Shown here in pieces: positions 45,709-55,980 of a DNA stretch of 64,000 nucleotides. Numbering within the stretch: the first letter of the stretch is position 1; each line of letters begins with the position of its first letter. The stretch comes from Syncephalis fuscata. Taxonomy: Eukaryota > Zoopagomycota > Zoopagomycetes > Zoopagales > Piptocephalidaceae. A model generated the notes under the pieces. That model made no database searches and had not been told where the DNA came from. It worked only from the letters and a program-made list of their open reading frames with translations. The translations under genes and the position numbers were made by a program. Location: positions 123,397-187,396 of the forward strand of contig JAHLTZ010000038.1 of the NCBI GenBank assembly GCA_025786725.1, given 5' to 3'.

Positions 45709-48486
45709 ATGTCGCGAACACGCTGCTTCACGGCTACTCCAGTGAAATACATACGTCAGCACTTGCAAATTACAACTTGTGTGCCTAGCCTTCTACCATG
45801 GTTAGCACCATGTTATGCAGAACTAAATACGTGTCCGTTAGAATTGACAAAAAAGTTTGACACAAAAACTAAACGACAAAGCAAGGAGCAGCACCATTTT
45901 ATTCAACGCAATGATAGCACTGTATTTCAAAATACAAAAGCTGGCGATTTGTTAAATAGCACCTCTTGCTGTTTGTGGAGAAAAAAATTGTCTAGAAAAT
46001 CAGTATTTAGCTATAATCATCAATGGTTGTATGACCAGCAATCGACAAGATGCTGGAATCGCACCATGTCCACGCTATCTCATGATACACTGAGCAAAAA
46101 AACCGACATTCATACACCAACATCTAATGAGCAAACGAAAAGCAAAAATACAACACCTGCAACAAACAAAAATTCCAAACAAGATGGATGGAAATATGAA
46201 TTTTTGGACGATGAAACTATGCCAAAAGTGGATCGAAATGATGTTTATTGGAAACGCAGCCCAGTAGTTTCAATGGTAGCAACAAAACTGGCTAATTGGG
46301 TCCTTCGTTTTCGCAAACGTAATGGCAGAGCGGCAATAGACTGGTACAAGGATGTAATGCCGACACTCGCACTGGATAAGCAAGTTTATTTAGGTCGTGG
46401 ATGGCATCCAATACCGCGTGCTAAACAAATTGGCCAATTAGTAGTGCAGCAGGCCGGCGAGAAATGGGTAATTGAATCTGCTGTAGCGCGATCCATGCGC
46501 CAAGGTCACCGTGTTGATGTATTTCTTTACGCGGTCTTGACCACTGCGGCAGCCCGTGCTGGCGACGGAGAAATGGCCTGGCAGGGCTTAAGACGGCTTG
46601 CTTGGTTAGAGGCAGTGCCTACTAATAATCTATACACAAATGTAATTCAACGACTAACTAAGGCTTACGAGGAACAAGAGCAGCTGAAAACACTGCTAAG
46701 AAAGGCACCTCCAGTAACTTTTGGGCCTCGTACAGCGACAGATCTGGAGCTATCGGTAATGAACACTAAAGCAAAAAAGCTACAAACGGTATTGGTCGAT
46801 AGAGCGCCACATTGGATAGAACAAATTGCACTGTTAATGAAAGACGAAAGCGAACCCGATAATTCATTGACAGCTACTTGTAGAATGGTTGCGTGTATAG
46901 GCAATGGCGGCCTTCCAGTACTTAATGATGTAATGCTTAATGAAGTCATAATCTTGCTAGAGAATGGCGCTGATGAAGAAACGTTGGATCCACAGATGGC
47001 CGCATTGCTAAAATTTGAAAAGCTGTTTATAGAATTCAAACAAGCAAATCTAACACCTAACGGATCAGTTCATGGACGTGTACTAAATATACTGCTGGCC
47101 AACAATTTACTGGACTATGCACTGGCCTGGCATCTACGTGTATCGCAACTTATTAGCTGGGAGGCAGTATCCTCATCTTCCGCCGTTACGTTTTCAATAA
47201 GCGACAGTTCTAGTTCAAACGAGCTGCCTGAACTCCAGTCTATGGACCAATTTGATGAGTTTACATCTTCAATTAATGCCACACTACTGACAAACAACAC
47301 GTGCCTGCCTCCATCCCTCGAGCCGTGTAACCGTCTTCTGGCCGCACTTATACGCGCTCAACGCTCGGTTGATGCCGTTGCCGTCTATGACGATCTATTA
47401 CGTTTAGGTGCAAAACCAGACCGGTTTACACTTTGCATTATAGCATTTTGTTGTGCAATGAAAGGTAATTACGATTATTTACGACGAATTTGCGCAGACT
47501 TTATTCGATTCGATCTGCCGGTCACCATTGTTTTTTACAATAGCCTGCTTTCAGTACTGGTTGAGCGGGGAGATCAACCGGCCATCCGCCAGCTTTATTC
47601 TGAGCTTGTTGATTCAAAAAACATTGCGCCAAATCGACGTACATTCAATTTGCTTTTATCTTCATGTGCAAAAATAGGCGACGCAGAAAGTGCACAGCAT
47701 TTCTACATGCAGCTGATCAACGCATCCTATCGACCAAATGCCCGTACATTTGCCCATTTACTTGATCTTTACGCACGCCACACAGATGTAAATGGCGCAA
47801 CGCGGGTAATGAAAGAAATGAAATTACGCAATGTCAGAATGGCACTTTCAATAGCCAACTCGCTACTATCGGTATACGTTCGAACGGCAAACCCGTTGGC
47901 GGCCAAGCGATGCTTCCAGCTAATGCTTGCGCAACCAATAACTTCAAAGCTCCGACCAAGCATCGTTTCCTATTTGTGGCTGTTTCGCGGCTATTATTGG
48001 GAAATTTTGCGGGGTCAGGCTGCAAGTCGTACACAATCATTGTACAACACAACACACACACTGGCCGGCAAGCAGCTATCTTATTCGATGGAAACACTTT
48101 ATTTATTAAAAATGCTAATGGATACGCACAGTCTATCCAAAACAGCTATTTTGCCTGAATCATTACACGTTGTTTTGATGGAACCAATAGCAAGCCATAA
48201 TCCGGATGTTATTCCAGACACCTATTTTTCTCCATTGCCATCCGTTAGTTTGCAGCCAGCGATAAATACGCCTTGGCAGTTATTTCGCTGCATGACCATT
48301 CACGACGGTTTGATGCCCAACTCGATTATTTATGACACACTGCTTGAAACGCTAGCTATTCAAAAGAAAATCGTCGAATTTAATTATGTTTGGAATGATT
48401 TGCAGCAGCACTCTGAACACGACACTGGATTGGCAGAATATACGAAATCACTGATGCATTTAGTAAAAACAATGCCTGTAAAATAA
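45709..48486 (+). CDS. Pentatricopeptide repeat (PPR) protein, mitochondrial, 925 aa
   Basis: RNA-binding organelle protein. The N-terminus (MSRTRCFTATPVKYIRQHL) is Arg-rich and amphipathic, as in mitochondrial presequences. Helical PPR pairs are clearest at about residues 540-760: AVYDDLLRLGAKPDRFTLCI, LYSELVDSKNIAPNRRTFN, HFYMQLINASYRPNARTFAH, VMKEMKLRNVRMALSIANSL, and a further one near 860 (MTIHDGLMPNSIIYDTLLE). Earlier residues 180-330 also look like repeats (YAVLTTAAARAGDGEMAWQ). Low-complexity Ser-rich spacer near 490-510. The single exon contrasts with intron-rich neighbours. The target RNA cannot be read from sequence; a role in mitochondrial RNA stability or translation is the family expectation. 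Confidence 0.88.
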   Translation: MSRTRCFTATPVKYIRQHLQITTCVPSLLPWLAPCYAELNTCPLELTKKFDTKTKRQSKEQHHFIQRNDSTVFQNTKAGDLLNSTSCCLWRKKLSRKSVFSYNHQWLYDQQSTRCWNRTMSTLSHDTLSKKTDIHTPTSNEQTKSKNTTPATNKNSKQDGWKYEFLDDETMPKVDRNDVYWKRSPVVSMVATKLANWVLRFRKRNGRAAIDWYKDVMPTLALDKQVYLGRGWHPIPRAKQIGQLVVQQAGEKWVIESAVARSMRQGHRVDVFLYAVLTTAAARAGDGEMAWQGLRRLAWLEAVPTNNLYTNVIQRLTKAYEEQEQLKTLLRKAPPVTFGPRTATDLELSVMNTKAKKLQTVLVDRAPHWIEQIALLMKDESEPDNSLTATCRMVACIGNGGLPVLNDVMLNEVIILLENGADEETLDPQMAALLKFEKLFIEFKQANLTPNGSVHGRVLNILLANNLLDYALAWHLRVSQLISWEAVSSSSAVTFSISDSSSSNELPELQSMDQFDEFTSSINATLLTNNTCLPPSLEPCNRLLAALIRAQRSVDAVAVYDDLLRLGAKPDRFTLCIIAFCCAMKGNYDYLRRICADFIRFDLPVTIVFYNSLLSVLVERGDQPAIRQLYSELVDSKNIAPNRRTFNLLLSSCAKIGDAESAQHFYMQLINASYRPNARTFAHLLDLYARHTDVNGATRVMKEMKLRNVRMALSIANSLLSVYVRTANPLAAKRCFQLMLAQPITSKLRPSIVSYLWLFRGYYWEILRGQAASRTQSLYNTTHTLAGKQLSYSMETLYLLKMLMDTHSLSKTAILPESLHVVLMEPIASHNPDVIPDTYFSPLPSVSLQPAINTPWQLFRCMTIHDGLMPNSIIYDTLLETLAIQKKIVEFNYVWNDLQQHSEHDTGLAEYTKSLMHLVKTMPVK

Positions 48487-49713
48487 ATTAATAATTTTAT
48501 TGCTTAATACATAAAAGCTTTTTGTTAATGTTTATTCTAATTATCTATTAGTAGTTAGTATTTAAACAAATCTTTTAAAAAAATTAAAATAAATCATAAC
48601 AAAATATCAATAAAGCTAAAGTTCTATTTTGCTTTTCAGGCCTATCTTGCACGTTGTTTAAGACCGGACGCAATTACGGGTGGGCACAGAAAAGATTTGA
48701 AGCGTGAAAAGTACATTGTACGTTTGCTGCTTATTGATGCAAGCAGAGGACTATTGTATGTCAATTCTTTACATTCATTTGTTCCGTCGCCTGCAATACC
48801 ATTAGGCCACAATAGTTGGCGCTCGCCTTTACACTCTTTCAAATGCATCTCGCCCCTGCCGGTGCTTAACGCGTGATATCGCTGATGCTGCATCCTTCAA
48901 ATGACATCATTTTGTTTCTAATAAATGAGCAATGGCCAGAACGTTGCCTTCATTTGATGTGTTTTGACATGCAAAATACACCTATCAGCTGCAAATGATT
49001 AAACATTATCCGTGCGCGGGTCTATTCGTGCCACGCGCTTTGCATGAATTGATATTTTTCCAGTTTACTATTGTTCAAATGATCAAGCACCCTTTGTATC
49101 TTTGCATGGTTTGCGCTTATGAGACAATACAAAAGCCAAAAAACCGTCATTTCAACTCTGGGGGTATCAATTGTGCGACAATGCGTTGCGTACGTGTTCT
49201 CTTTTTTAGAAATAACTGAGTTTGCCTTACTTGCCTAATGATGCGAAGTTAAACGGCCAGATAGCTGAAAGTTTGTAGGTTGAATGCAACGCATGTGCCA
49301 CTATGGCTACTTCGCCATTCAAGATTCAACACCAATGTGATGCCACCACATCCGAAATCCACGTTGTTCGGCAGTGGATGCCACAATACTGCAGCTCATT
49401 GCGATGAAGCCAAGGATCTTCCATTTACCGGTTGATTATTTCAAAGCTGTGATTCGTAGAAAATACTGGCGTGGCAAGATCCTGTTGGTTAGACTTCCGA
49501 GCCGATACAGTGCAATACATGGATGGACAAACGGTATTTAAATCTGTGCCCGTTAAATAGCAAAATAATATTATCTCAACGCCGCGCTCTACTTCTTATT
49601 CTACACTCCATTTACTTTACAAGCAACAACTATCTTCGCTAGTACAGACAGCCTATCAACATTCTTGGCTATTTACTACTGCTGTATATTGTAGTCAAGC
49701 TTAATCATTTAGA
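48487..49713. other. Intergenic; contains a less AT-rich segment
   Basis: After an AT-rich flank, 48640-49520 is distinctly richer in G+C and has several 60-85-codon frames (for example the minus frame 48893-48642 and the plus frame 48995-49219), none recognisable. It could be an eroded gene or element. TACACTCCATTTACTTTACAAG near 49600 is the probable leader of the small gene that follows. Confidence 0.35.
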
Positions 49714-49940
49714 ATGACTGATTGGTCCATTAAAACTACGTTTTTAGAATATAATGGTATGTGTAACAACCTCTTTCTTGGGTGATACTAAAAGTTTGTC
49801 TTTTATTAGTTGGAAATGAAAATAGTTTAGTTCAAGTCGACGTAATGAGCACGCCAGTCCCAGACACTCAGTTTGTAGTAATAAGAGGAGTAGAAGAGGA
49901 CGTAGATGACATGGCTGTTCCGGATATCTTTTATTTTTAA
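49714..49940 (+). CDS. Two-exon micro-gene, 57 aa, unknown
   Basis: Exon 1 49714-49756 starts MTDWSIKTTFLEYN; a 53-nt intron (GTATGT...TTATTAG) leads to exon 2 49810-49940, giving 57 codons and a stop. The peptide is acidic in its second half (RGVEEDVDDMAVPD) and ends IFYF; no signal peptide. The joined frame is open and both splice sites are good, which is the evidence for coding. Like the gene at 25595, it has a ~40-nt first exon, a phase-1 intron and an acidic product of under 60 aa, and lies in gene-poor DNA. I do not recognise it. Confidence 0.45.
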
Positions 49941-51105
49941 ACAGCCTTGATGTTTATGTCGATTGCTATAGCCTACAATACTAGAATTAGCATCGGCACA
50001 ACAGCAAAGTAAATAGATTAGGCATTTGGTGATACTTCTCAAAGCCACCATGCCTCATTAATTACTGTAATTAATACGAACCATTTTTCTAATGAGATTT
50101 TGTGTTATTTTTAAAAAATTCATCGCAAATCCATATCTGCGTTCTATATCCATTCACACTAGACCCTGAGTTACTTTTGTGATAATAACTTGTTTCTTTA
50201 ATAACAAATATTTATTACCTTTGATAATGAAATAAATACGTACTGAATATAATACTTTAATTATTTCAGTCTTTTATAACCAAAATACGCGGCTTTTATT
50301 AACTAGAATAATACTAAATTTTCAAAAATAAAAGTAGATAGTATTTTTGTTTAATAAAATTCAACTGCTATTAGCTTTATAAAACTATCTTCTGCGTCTT
50401 TATTTTTATTATACTACATTTATAATGCTCATGTTAATAAACTGTTTAAATTCTAATATGTCGTAAATAAATTCTTAATAAAAAACATTAGTTTGCCGAT
50501 ATGGCTGCGTAATAAAATTATATCATTATAACAATTTATTCAAATATAAACTGGCAATGTTCAAATTACCAAACATTGTACCATAATGATGAAATGCTTA
50601 GCTAATTAATACACTAAATGAGTCCCATAGCTCAATTGAGTAATGCGTAGAAAACTTATTGCAATTTAATATTGCCACAGTGTTTTACCACAAAAATAGT
50701 ATGAATTAGTCCATGATGTATGTACGCTGAAACATTAATAGAAACGTACGGAGTAACTTGCACAACAAACGGCAAAGCTAGCTTTTGAAATAATATTTTT
50801 ATTAAGAAACCAATGATTTACAAAATACATTATATGATTTAAAAACAATATAAATAATACAATTTCTTCAACTTTTTGTCAGCACATGTAGTCAATATAG
50901 GCTACAAATAACATAAAGCTGTACGTGGATATTGAGCAATTAAAATAAATTGGTTTCTGTCTCTTTGTATTAACTTAAAACACCCAGCACCAACATTCTA
51001 AAACTATTCCGGAAATGTATTTAGAAACTAAGCTGTATGTTTTTTGCTATTTATTCAACATCTATATACTTTTACAATAAATAGCTATACTCAACATTGA
51101 TTCTA
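49941..51105. other. AT-rich intergenic stretch
   Basis: No supported gene; a minus frame (50051-49827) overlaps the micro-gene and is probably a shadow. From about 50935 weak similarity to 30270 onward begins. Confidence 0.4.
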
Positions 51106-51412
51106 GCTTTTATTAAACATGCATTTAAATTCACATATTAAGTTGGCAGTTATTTGACGGTTTATCATTTAACAAAAATATATCCGTTATATTTTAATAC
51201 TTGATACAATATAAAGCATCATCCAATACAAACAGGCTGTTTCACTTTTGTTAGTATGGTATTGGTACATTGACCGCATTCGACAACAAACATCATTTCA
51301 AAAATGAAACCATCAATCATTATAGAAACAGTAAACGTAACACCGGCAAATGCATCAAACCGTGTATCAAATGTGTTACGTATTTCCATAAAATCAATGT
51401 CAGCGCAATCAA

Positions 51413-51420
51413 TATAAATA
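51413..51420 (+). promoter_or_regulatory. TATA box of LPMO-like gene, copy 2
   Basis: TATAAATA in the same position relative to the ATG as in copy 1 (about 200 bp upstream). Confidence 0.6.
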
Positions 51421-51615
51421 CGCGATACAATTGAATTCAAAAGTAATACTAATCATCATCATCATCAACAACAACTTCTCCACTCTTCTACGCTTCAACA
51501 AGACAAGGCTGTGCCTTAGATCTACGTACACCTACAACGACAAACTCGACGTTTTCTTTTCAACTCAACACTTTCAACTTATAGATAGGCTGGTTTCCTA
51601 CTCAACATTACAAAA

Positions 51616-52361
51616 ATGACTCGCTTCACAACTGTTCTTGGTATGACTGTGTGCGCTGCTGTGCTCCTTGCTGTTTCTACAATCTCTAACGTATCAGCTC
51701 ATGGCTACATGAATTACCCAACGCCTCGTGGTATTCAAAAGTTGTCAACTATGGTTGATGATGTCAAGAATCCAAATACTAAGGGCAAGTGCCGTGGTGA
51801 GCCTGCTGGCCAAGTTACCAACATATCTGGATCCTCCGTGACTCTGCAATTTACAATCACCGCTCCACACATCGGCCCATGCTCAGTCTATCTGCTTGAT
51901 GAAAACCTGGGCAACGAACAAAAGATTGCCGACAAGAATGACTGTGCCGCCCCTGGTAAAGTCGGACCATGGACTGTCAATCTTCCAGCAGGTGTATCTG
52001 GCCGCAAGGTTATTCGCTGGCACTGGAAGGCTTCGCACCTTGCTCCTCAAATTGAAAACTACGAGCAATGTGCCGACATTATGATCGGTGGTGGCGGTGG
52101 CAGCTCCGGCAATCATCTGCCCCATCTGCAAATTCAGGCTCTTCTTCCAGTGGATCTAAAAGCGTCCTAGCGCTCCTTCAGAGGATCATCTGACCCCACC
52201 TAGCAGAAGCAGAGACTACCCCATCTGCAAATTCAGGCTCTTCTTCCGGTAGATCTAGAAAACGTCCTAGTGCTCCTTCAAAGGGATCATCTGGACCCCC
52301 ACCTAGCAAGAAGCAGAAGACTGCCCCGAAGAATTCCGGTGGTAAAAAGTCCAGGAAATAA
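51616..52361 (+). pseudogene. Second LPMO-like gene, 3' part frameshifted
   Basis: Paralogue of the gene at 30946-31698. Signal peptide, His29, His85, the four Cys and the whole catalytic-type domain up to the Gly linker are intact and almost identical (for example Ser6 to Thr). After the linker, seven one-base deletions relative to copy 1, each in a run of two or more identical bases, lie between about 52110 and 52220; the open frame therefore ends at 52170 after a short unrelated tail (184 aa). Beyond the cluster the sequence is again near-identical to copy 1 up to the original stop at 52359-52361. As it stands it could still yield a domain without the basic tail. A local consensus error is the simplest alternative. 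Confidence 0.85.
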
Positions 52362-52541
52362 AGTAGCAGATAGTGCACTGTTCCTGTACTAGATACAATC
52401 CAGTAGATATAACGACTCAGCAACGATCAATTGTAGGATACGCAGTAATGTTTTATGCAAATAAATTAACACATACGCCATTTCAAAACCATATATTGTG
52501 ACCATTTAAATGAGATAATTAACAAAAGTGTGTATTTTATT

Positions 52542-52921
52542 CTACAATGTAATGCTACATTCGAATGCAAATTTTAATTTCCGCAATTAGTAAAAGTGGA
52601 ATATACAAACACGTGTCTCTTTTTCCTCAACTTGGTAATATCGGAGAATTGTTACTGCAATTAAACATTATTGATTCAATCAAGTAACTACCATGCATTG
52701 ATTTGTAACAATAAGAAACCGCTAATCCAATTAAAATTAAGTATACTTCAAAATAGATAATTAGTTTTTTTTTGAATCTCCACTATTTTATTGCGTTTTT
52801 CGTAGTTTTTAAAACCGCTCCATTATAAAGAGGTTTTGAAAAGTACAGAGATTTAGCCACATTCTATTTTACCCTCTTTCTTTTTCTTGATAACCGTTAC
52901 GCCTTTAGATTAACGTTTATT
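52542..52921 (+). promoter_or_regulatory. Promoter region with TATA box
   Basis: TATAAAG at 52824-52830 lies about 95 bp before the ATG of the small secreted protein, followed by a pyrimidine-rich stretch (52865-52890). Otherwise AT-rich, nothing else seen. Confidence 0.5.
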
Positions 52922-53382
52922 ATGTACACCTTTAAACTTACCACACTGGCTTATGCTGCCCTTGTTGGCATACTTACTACCACACTCGACTCGACAGCTG
53001 ATGCCGTACCTCGTCAACAGATACGCCCAAATCCATACAAATTTAACAACTACGAAGCAATACTATATAACCTACAAAATCCTAAAAATAGTTTCAATGC
53101 ATTCGAAAAGAAGGGACTAAATATTGTCAATCCCTGGCAAATTGATGATTCAAAGGATTGGATATATACTCGAATTACTTATAACGGTTTTCCTGGTAGG
53201 ATTCAATGCACTAAAGATCGCGAACTTTATAGAATAACTACGATTAATATTTCGGTAAGCGGAAACGCGTTTTTTTTGTAATTTACTAAACCACCATTAA
53301 CAATTATACTTTATAGAATCTTCAACAAACATCTCCATTTGGCACGAGTGGCTGTATTGTTTTACCAGATTCTAGTAAATAA
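52922..53382 (+). CDS. Small secreted protein, 132 aa, unknown
   Basis: Exon 1 52922-53254 and exon 2 53317-53382 (intron GTAAGC...CTTTATAG, 62 nt, phase 0) give 132 codons plus stop; without splicing the frame runs to 53281. Residues 1-28 are a signal peptide (ending STADA, then VPRQQ). The mature ~104 residues have just two Cys, one in RIQCTKDRE and one in GCIVLPDSSK, so a single disulfide is possible only if the intron is spliced. No family recognised. TATA box and position among secreted genes suggest regulated expression; an effector-like role is speculation. Confidence 0.65.
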
Positions 53383-53528
53383 ACATTTTATTTCTAGCCA
53401 ATATTATACTTTATATTGTAATTAGTAATTTTATTTTATTTAAAATGTCATGCTAACTACTATATTAATTGCCATAAACACGTTATATCATCCATTTACT
53501 ATTATTAATAATCATTTTAATTAACTAA

Positions 53529-55818
53529 TTAAACGGCACGATGCGTACCACGCTCCTTGCCGCTTTCCATCTTCGCCGTACGTGCACCAAATTGAATTGC
53601 CCGCTTCCATCGGGTACTAGTTTCCTTTAGACCCAATTCACAAGCCGCCATGGTTCGTAGTAAAAGCTTCTCGCCTACGCCACGCGGCAAATGAGGATTG
53701 ATCTTCAAATGAATCGGCAGTGAGCACGCATAGCTTATGACACTTTCGTCCAAGAACGGAAACCGCACCTCGCGTGCTCTATCCGATATCACTCTATCGT
53801 CACGGCCTATCCATTACTTACTAGTTAACATTTGGTTATGTATATTATTTATTTAGCTTACCTAAATTACGTGACGATATTCGATCTAGATCTAATTGAA
53901 CCTACATATAATATTAATAAACCATTCATAACATATATGCACTGTTTTAACTTGCCTCTTCTATTAAACTATTCCAACCGTTTCGTCGCCATGCTTCTCT
54001 ATGGCGTGTATAGCCAGCAAATAGCTCATCAGCCCCTAGGCCACTAAGCAATACCGGACATGGACTATTATATGATACGCGTACTGTGTCTTCTTTATCA
54101 TCAACGCAAACTGATCCAGCAATGCTACCATTGCCTCCAGCAGCAAACCATAATGCCATGGCAATACTCTAATCATCTATTAACAGCTATTTTAATCGAC
54201 GACTTCTTTCTTACCATATCCATAAGCGTACTGGCAGGCGACATTAACCGTGCAATATGGGGTTTGGCCGCACAAGCATCGGCATAAGGCACATTAACTT
54301 CGACAAACTGCCAACATCGATCCGGCCGCAATTGTCTAGTGTTATTACCGTAAGTGATCTACTCTAACCATTCATCGTACTACCTACCGTAGCTCAGCAA
54401 GACCACATCGACCTGTTTTCCGATCTGGTACATCATAAGCGGCTGCCGTATGATTTTTATTTAAAGTGCGTGGATTTTCAAACGCAACATTGATCAAATC
54501 AATCGGTTCACCGGCCGGCACATGACGATCCGCCAACATAGCCAAACACATGCAGTCAATACCTCCAGAAAATAGAATTCCTAGTCGTGCTCCGTCCTGA
54601 CTACTATATCATTAGCTCTGGTACAATAGCATTATTATTTTACCACTTACACATGAGGCGGTATACCGATGACTCGACAGCTAACTGCCTCTGACAGTAA
54701 CTGTGCCAGATTTAATTGGATTGGTTCCAATATATCCATGCACTCTGGACTATCCCAAGGCAACACTTCTTCGCTCACCAATGACAAGTCTCCATCAGTA
54801 GGCAACACTTTATTGAGTCTATAAAATGGTAATGGCTTATATTACCGATTAACTAATTATAATCAACCATCTGTAACTACTTACCAAATAGTTGACACTA
54901 TCAGGCTGTATCAAGTCTGGCGATATCCATTGAGTGAGACGCATCGCTTGACAAATAGTCATCGATGGCTCAAATAGTAATGGTAAATGAATTGAAAAAA
55001 TACCCGATGCTGGCACTTCAGTAGCATATTCATTAGGCTGTATTTTACCATTCGTATCGTCTTCTACTTCATTTAATGCATCAGCATCTGTATTCACTGG
55101 TCCAAGTCCAACTGAAGCTAGCGTAAGATGTGCCACATCTTTCTCTTCACGATAACGCCATAGTAACGATCGTCGACCCAAACAATCACGCCCAAACCAT
55201 AGACGCTGCTCTTTTGCCTAACCAAACCAACCAATTGATATATGCCATCTAAATTATCCATTCATTTATCAACTTCATTACCTACTTGATAATAAACAAA
55301 TCCATATGGCCCACGAATGGTGTGCATCACAGATAATGGACATTGACTTGCTGCAAGTGCCTTTAACAAGCATACACCGTCATTCCTATTGCCAATCTAT
55401 ATATTATTATAGTCCAATTAGAATACATAAACCCGTATACTCATCTACTTACTTCAAGTCCTCCAAATACCTCGCCATTCCAACATAGCACATTGCCTTG
55501 CTCATCCACTATTGGTTGCTGTGTTGTTTCTGGTCCTCTTAAATGAAGTGTTGCACCCATAAAATGCAGCTTTATGCTAGATGCAGTATCTAAGGCGGCC
55601 ACTTCGTTCTCTATCCTACATGTATGCTCGCCAATAGCATCGGGGCCTTATAGTATCCATATTAATTGATATATACTTGTTCGATCTTTGTATTTCAAAT
55701 TACCACGTCGTCGATTATCCTCGGCTAGTTGCTGCCATTCCTTAGCCGTCTCGCTAGATTGGTCGGAATCTACCGCCGCTACCGTGCCTACTTGCAACGT
55801 AAATACGATACCGCACAT
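53529..55818 (-). CDS. Asparagine synthetase domain-containing protein 1 (ASNSD1-like)
   Basis: Glutaminase-plus-synthetase fold protein of uncertain reaction, distinct from true asparagine synthetase. Ten exons: 55818-55704, 55646-55453, 55396-55286, 55217-54885, 54835-54651, 54600-54388, 54335-54215, 54168-53956, 53901-53862, 53806-53529; 1803 nt, 600 aa. The start MCGIVFTL supplies the N-terminal nucleophile Cys2; [10 protein letters not shown] and [10 protein letters not shown] are typical of the glutaminase half. The synthetase half has [14 protein letters not shown] (PP-loop ATP motif), [18 protein letters not shown] and [27 protein letters not shown], the last being characteristic of ASNSD1. 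The intron at 53902-53955 starts GCAAGT. The fourth intron uses the 3' site ATATAAG, chosen because it alone keeps phase. Divergent from the PAM2-Smr gene. Confidence 0.94.
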
Positions 55819-55948
55819 ACGAACAAGGAAATCAAGAAAGTGTAACCGTACTGGCTCAAAATATTTCTTTCATCTTCACTCTTGTTCATCCTAACTTTTT
55901 CCTTTCAATTTAACTGCTATACGCAATTTATTGTTAGTATCCATTGAA

Positions 55949-55971
55949 TATATATATATATATATATATAT
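55949..55971. repeat. (TA)n microsatellite in a bidirectional promoter
   Basis: About 11 TA units just upstream of the PAM2-Smr ATG, in the 162-bp interval between divergent starts. Likely length-variable and could affect expression of both genes. Confidence 0.7.
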
Positions 55972-55980
55972 GGTTCAAGT

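Larger units (their letters stand above)
51106..52541 (+). repeat. 1.45-kb direct duplication, copy 2
   Basis: See 30430-31879. Promoter, coding part and 3' flank are all present; this copy differs by scattered substitutions, a longer CAT run in the leader (51446-51468) and seven single-base deletions confined to about 52110-52220. Confidence 0.92.

Noticed and set aside
30552-51440. A 73-codon minus-strand frame open in both LPMO promoter copies (30773-30552 and 51440-51219)
   Set aside because: It overlaps the TATA box, and most differences between the copies change amino acids, so there is no sign of protein-level constraint.
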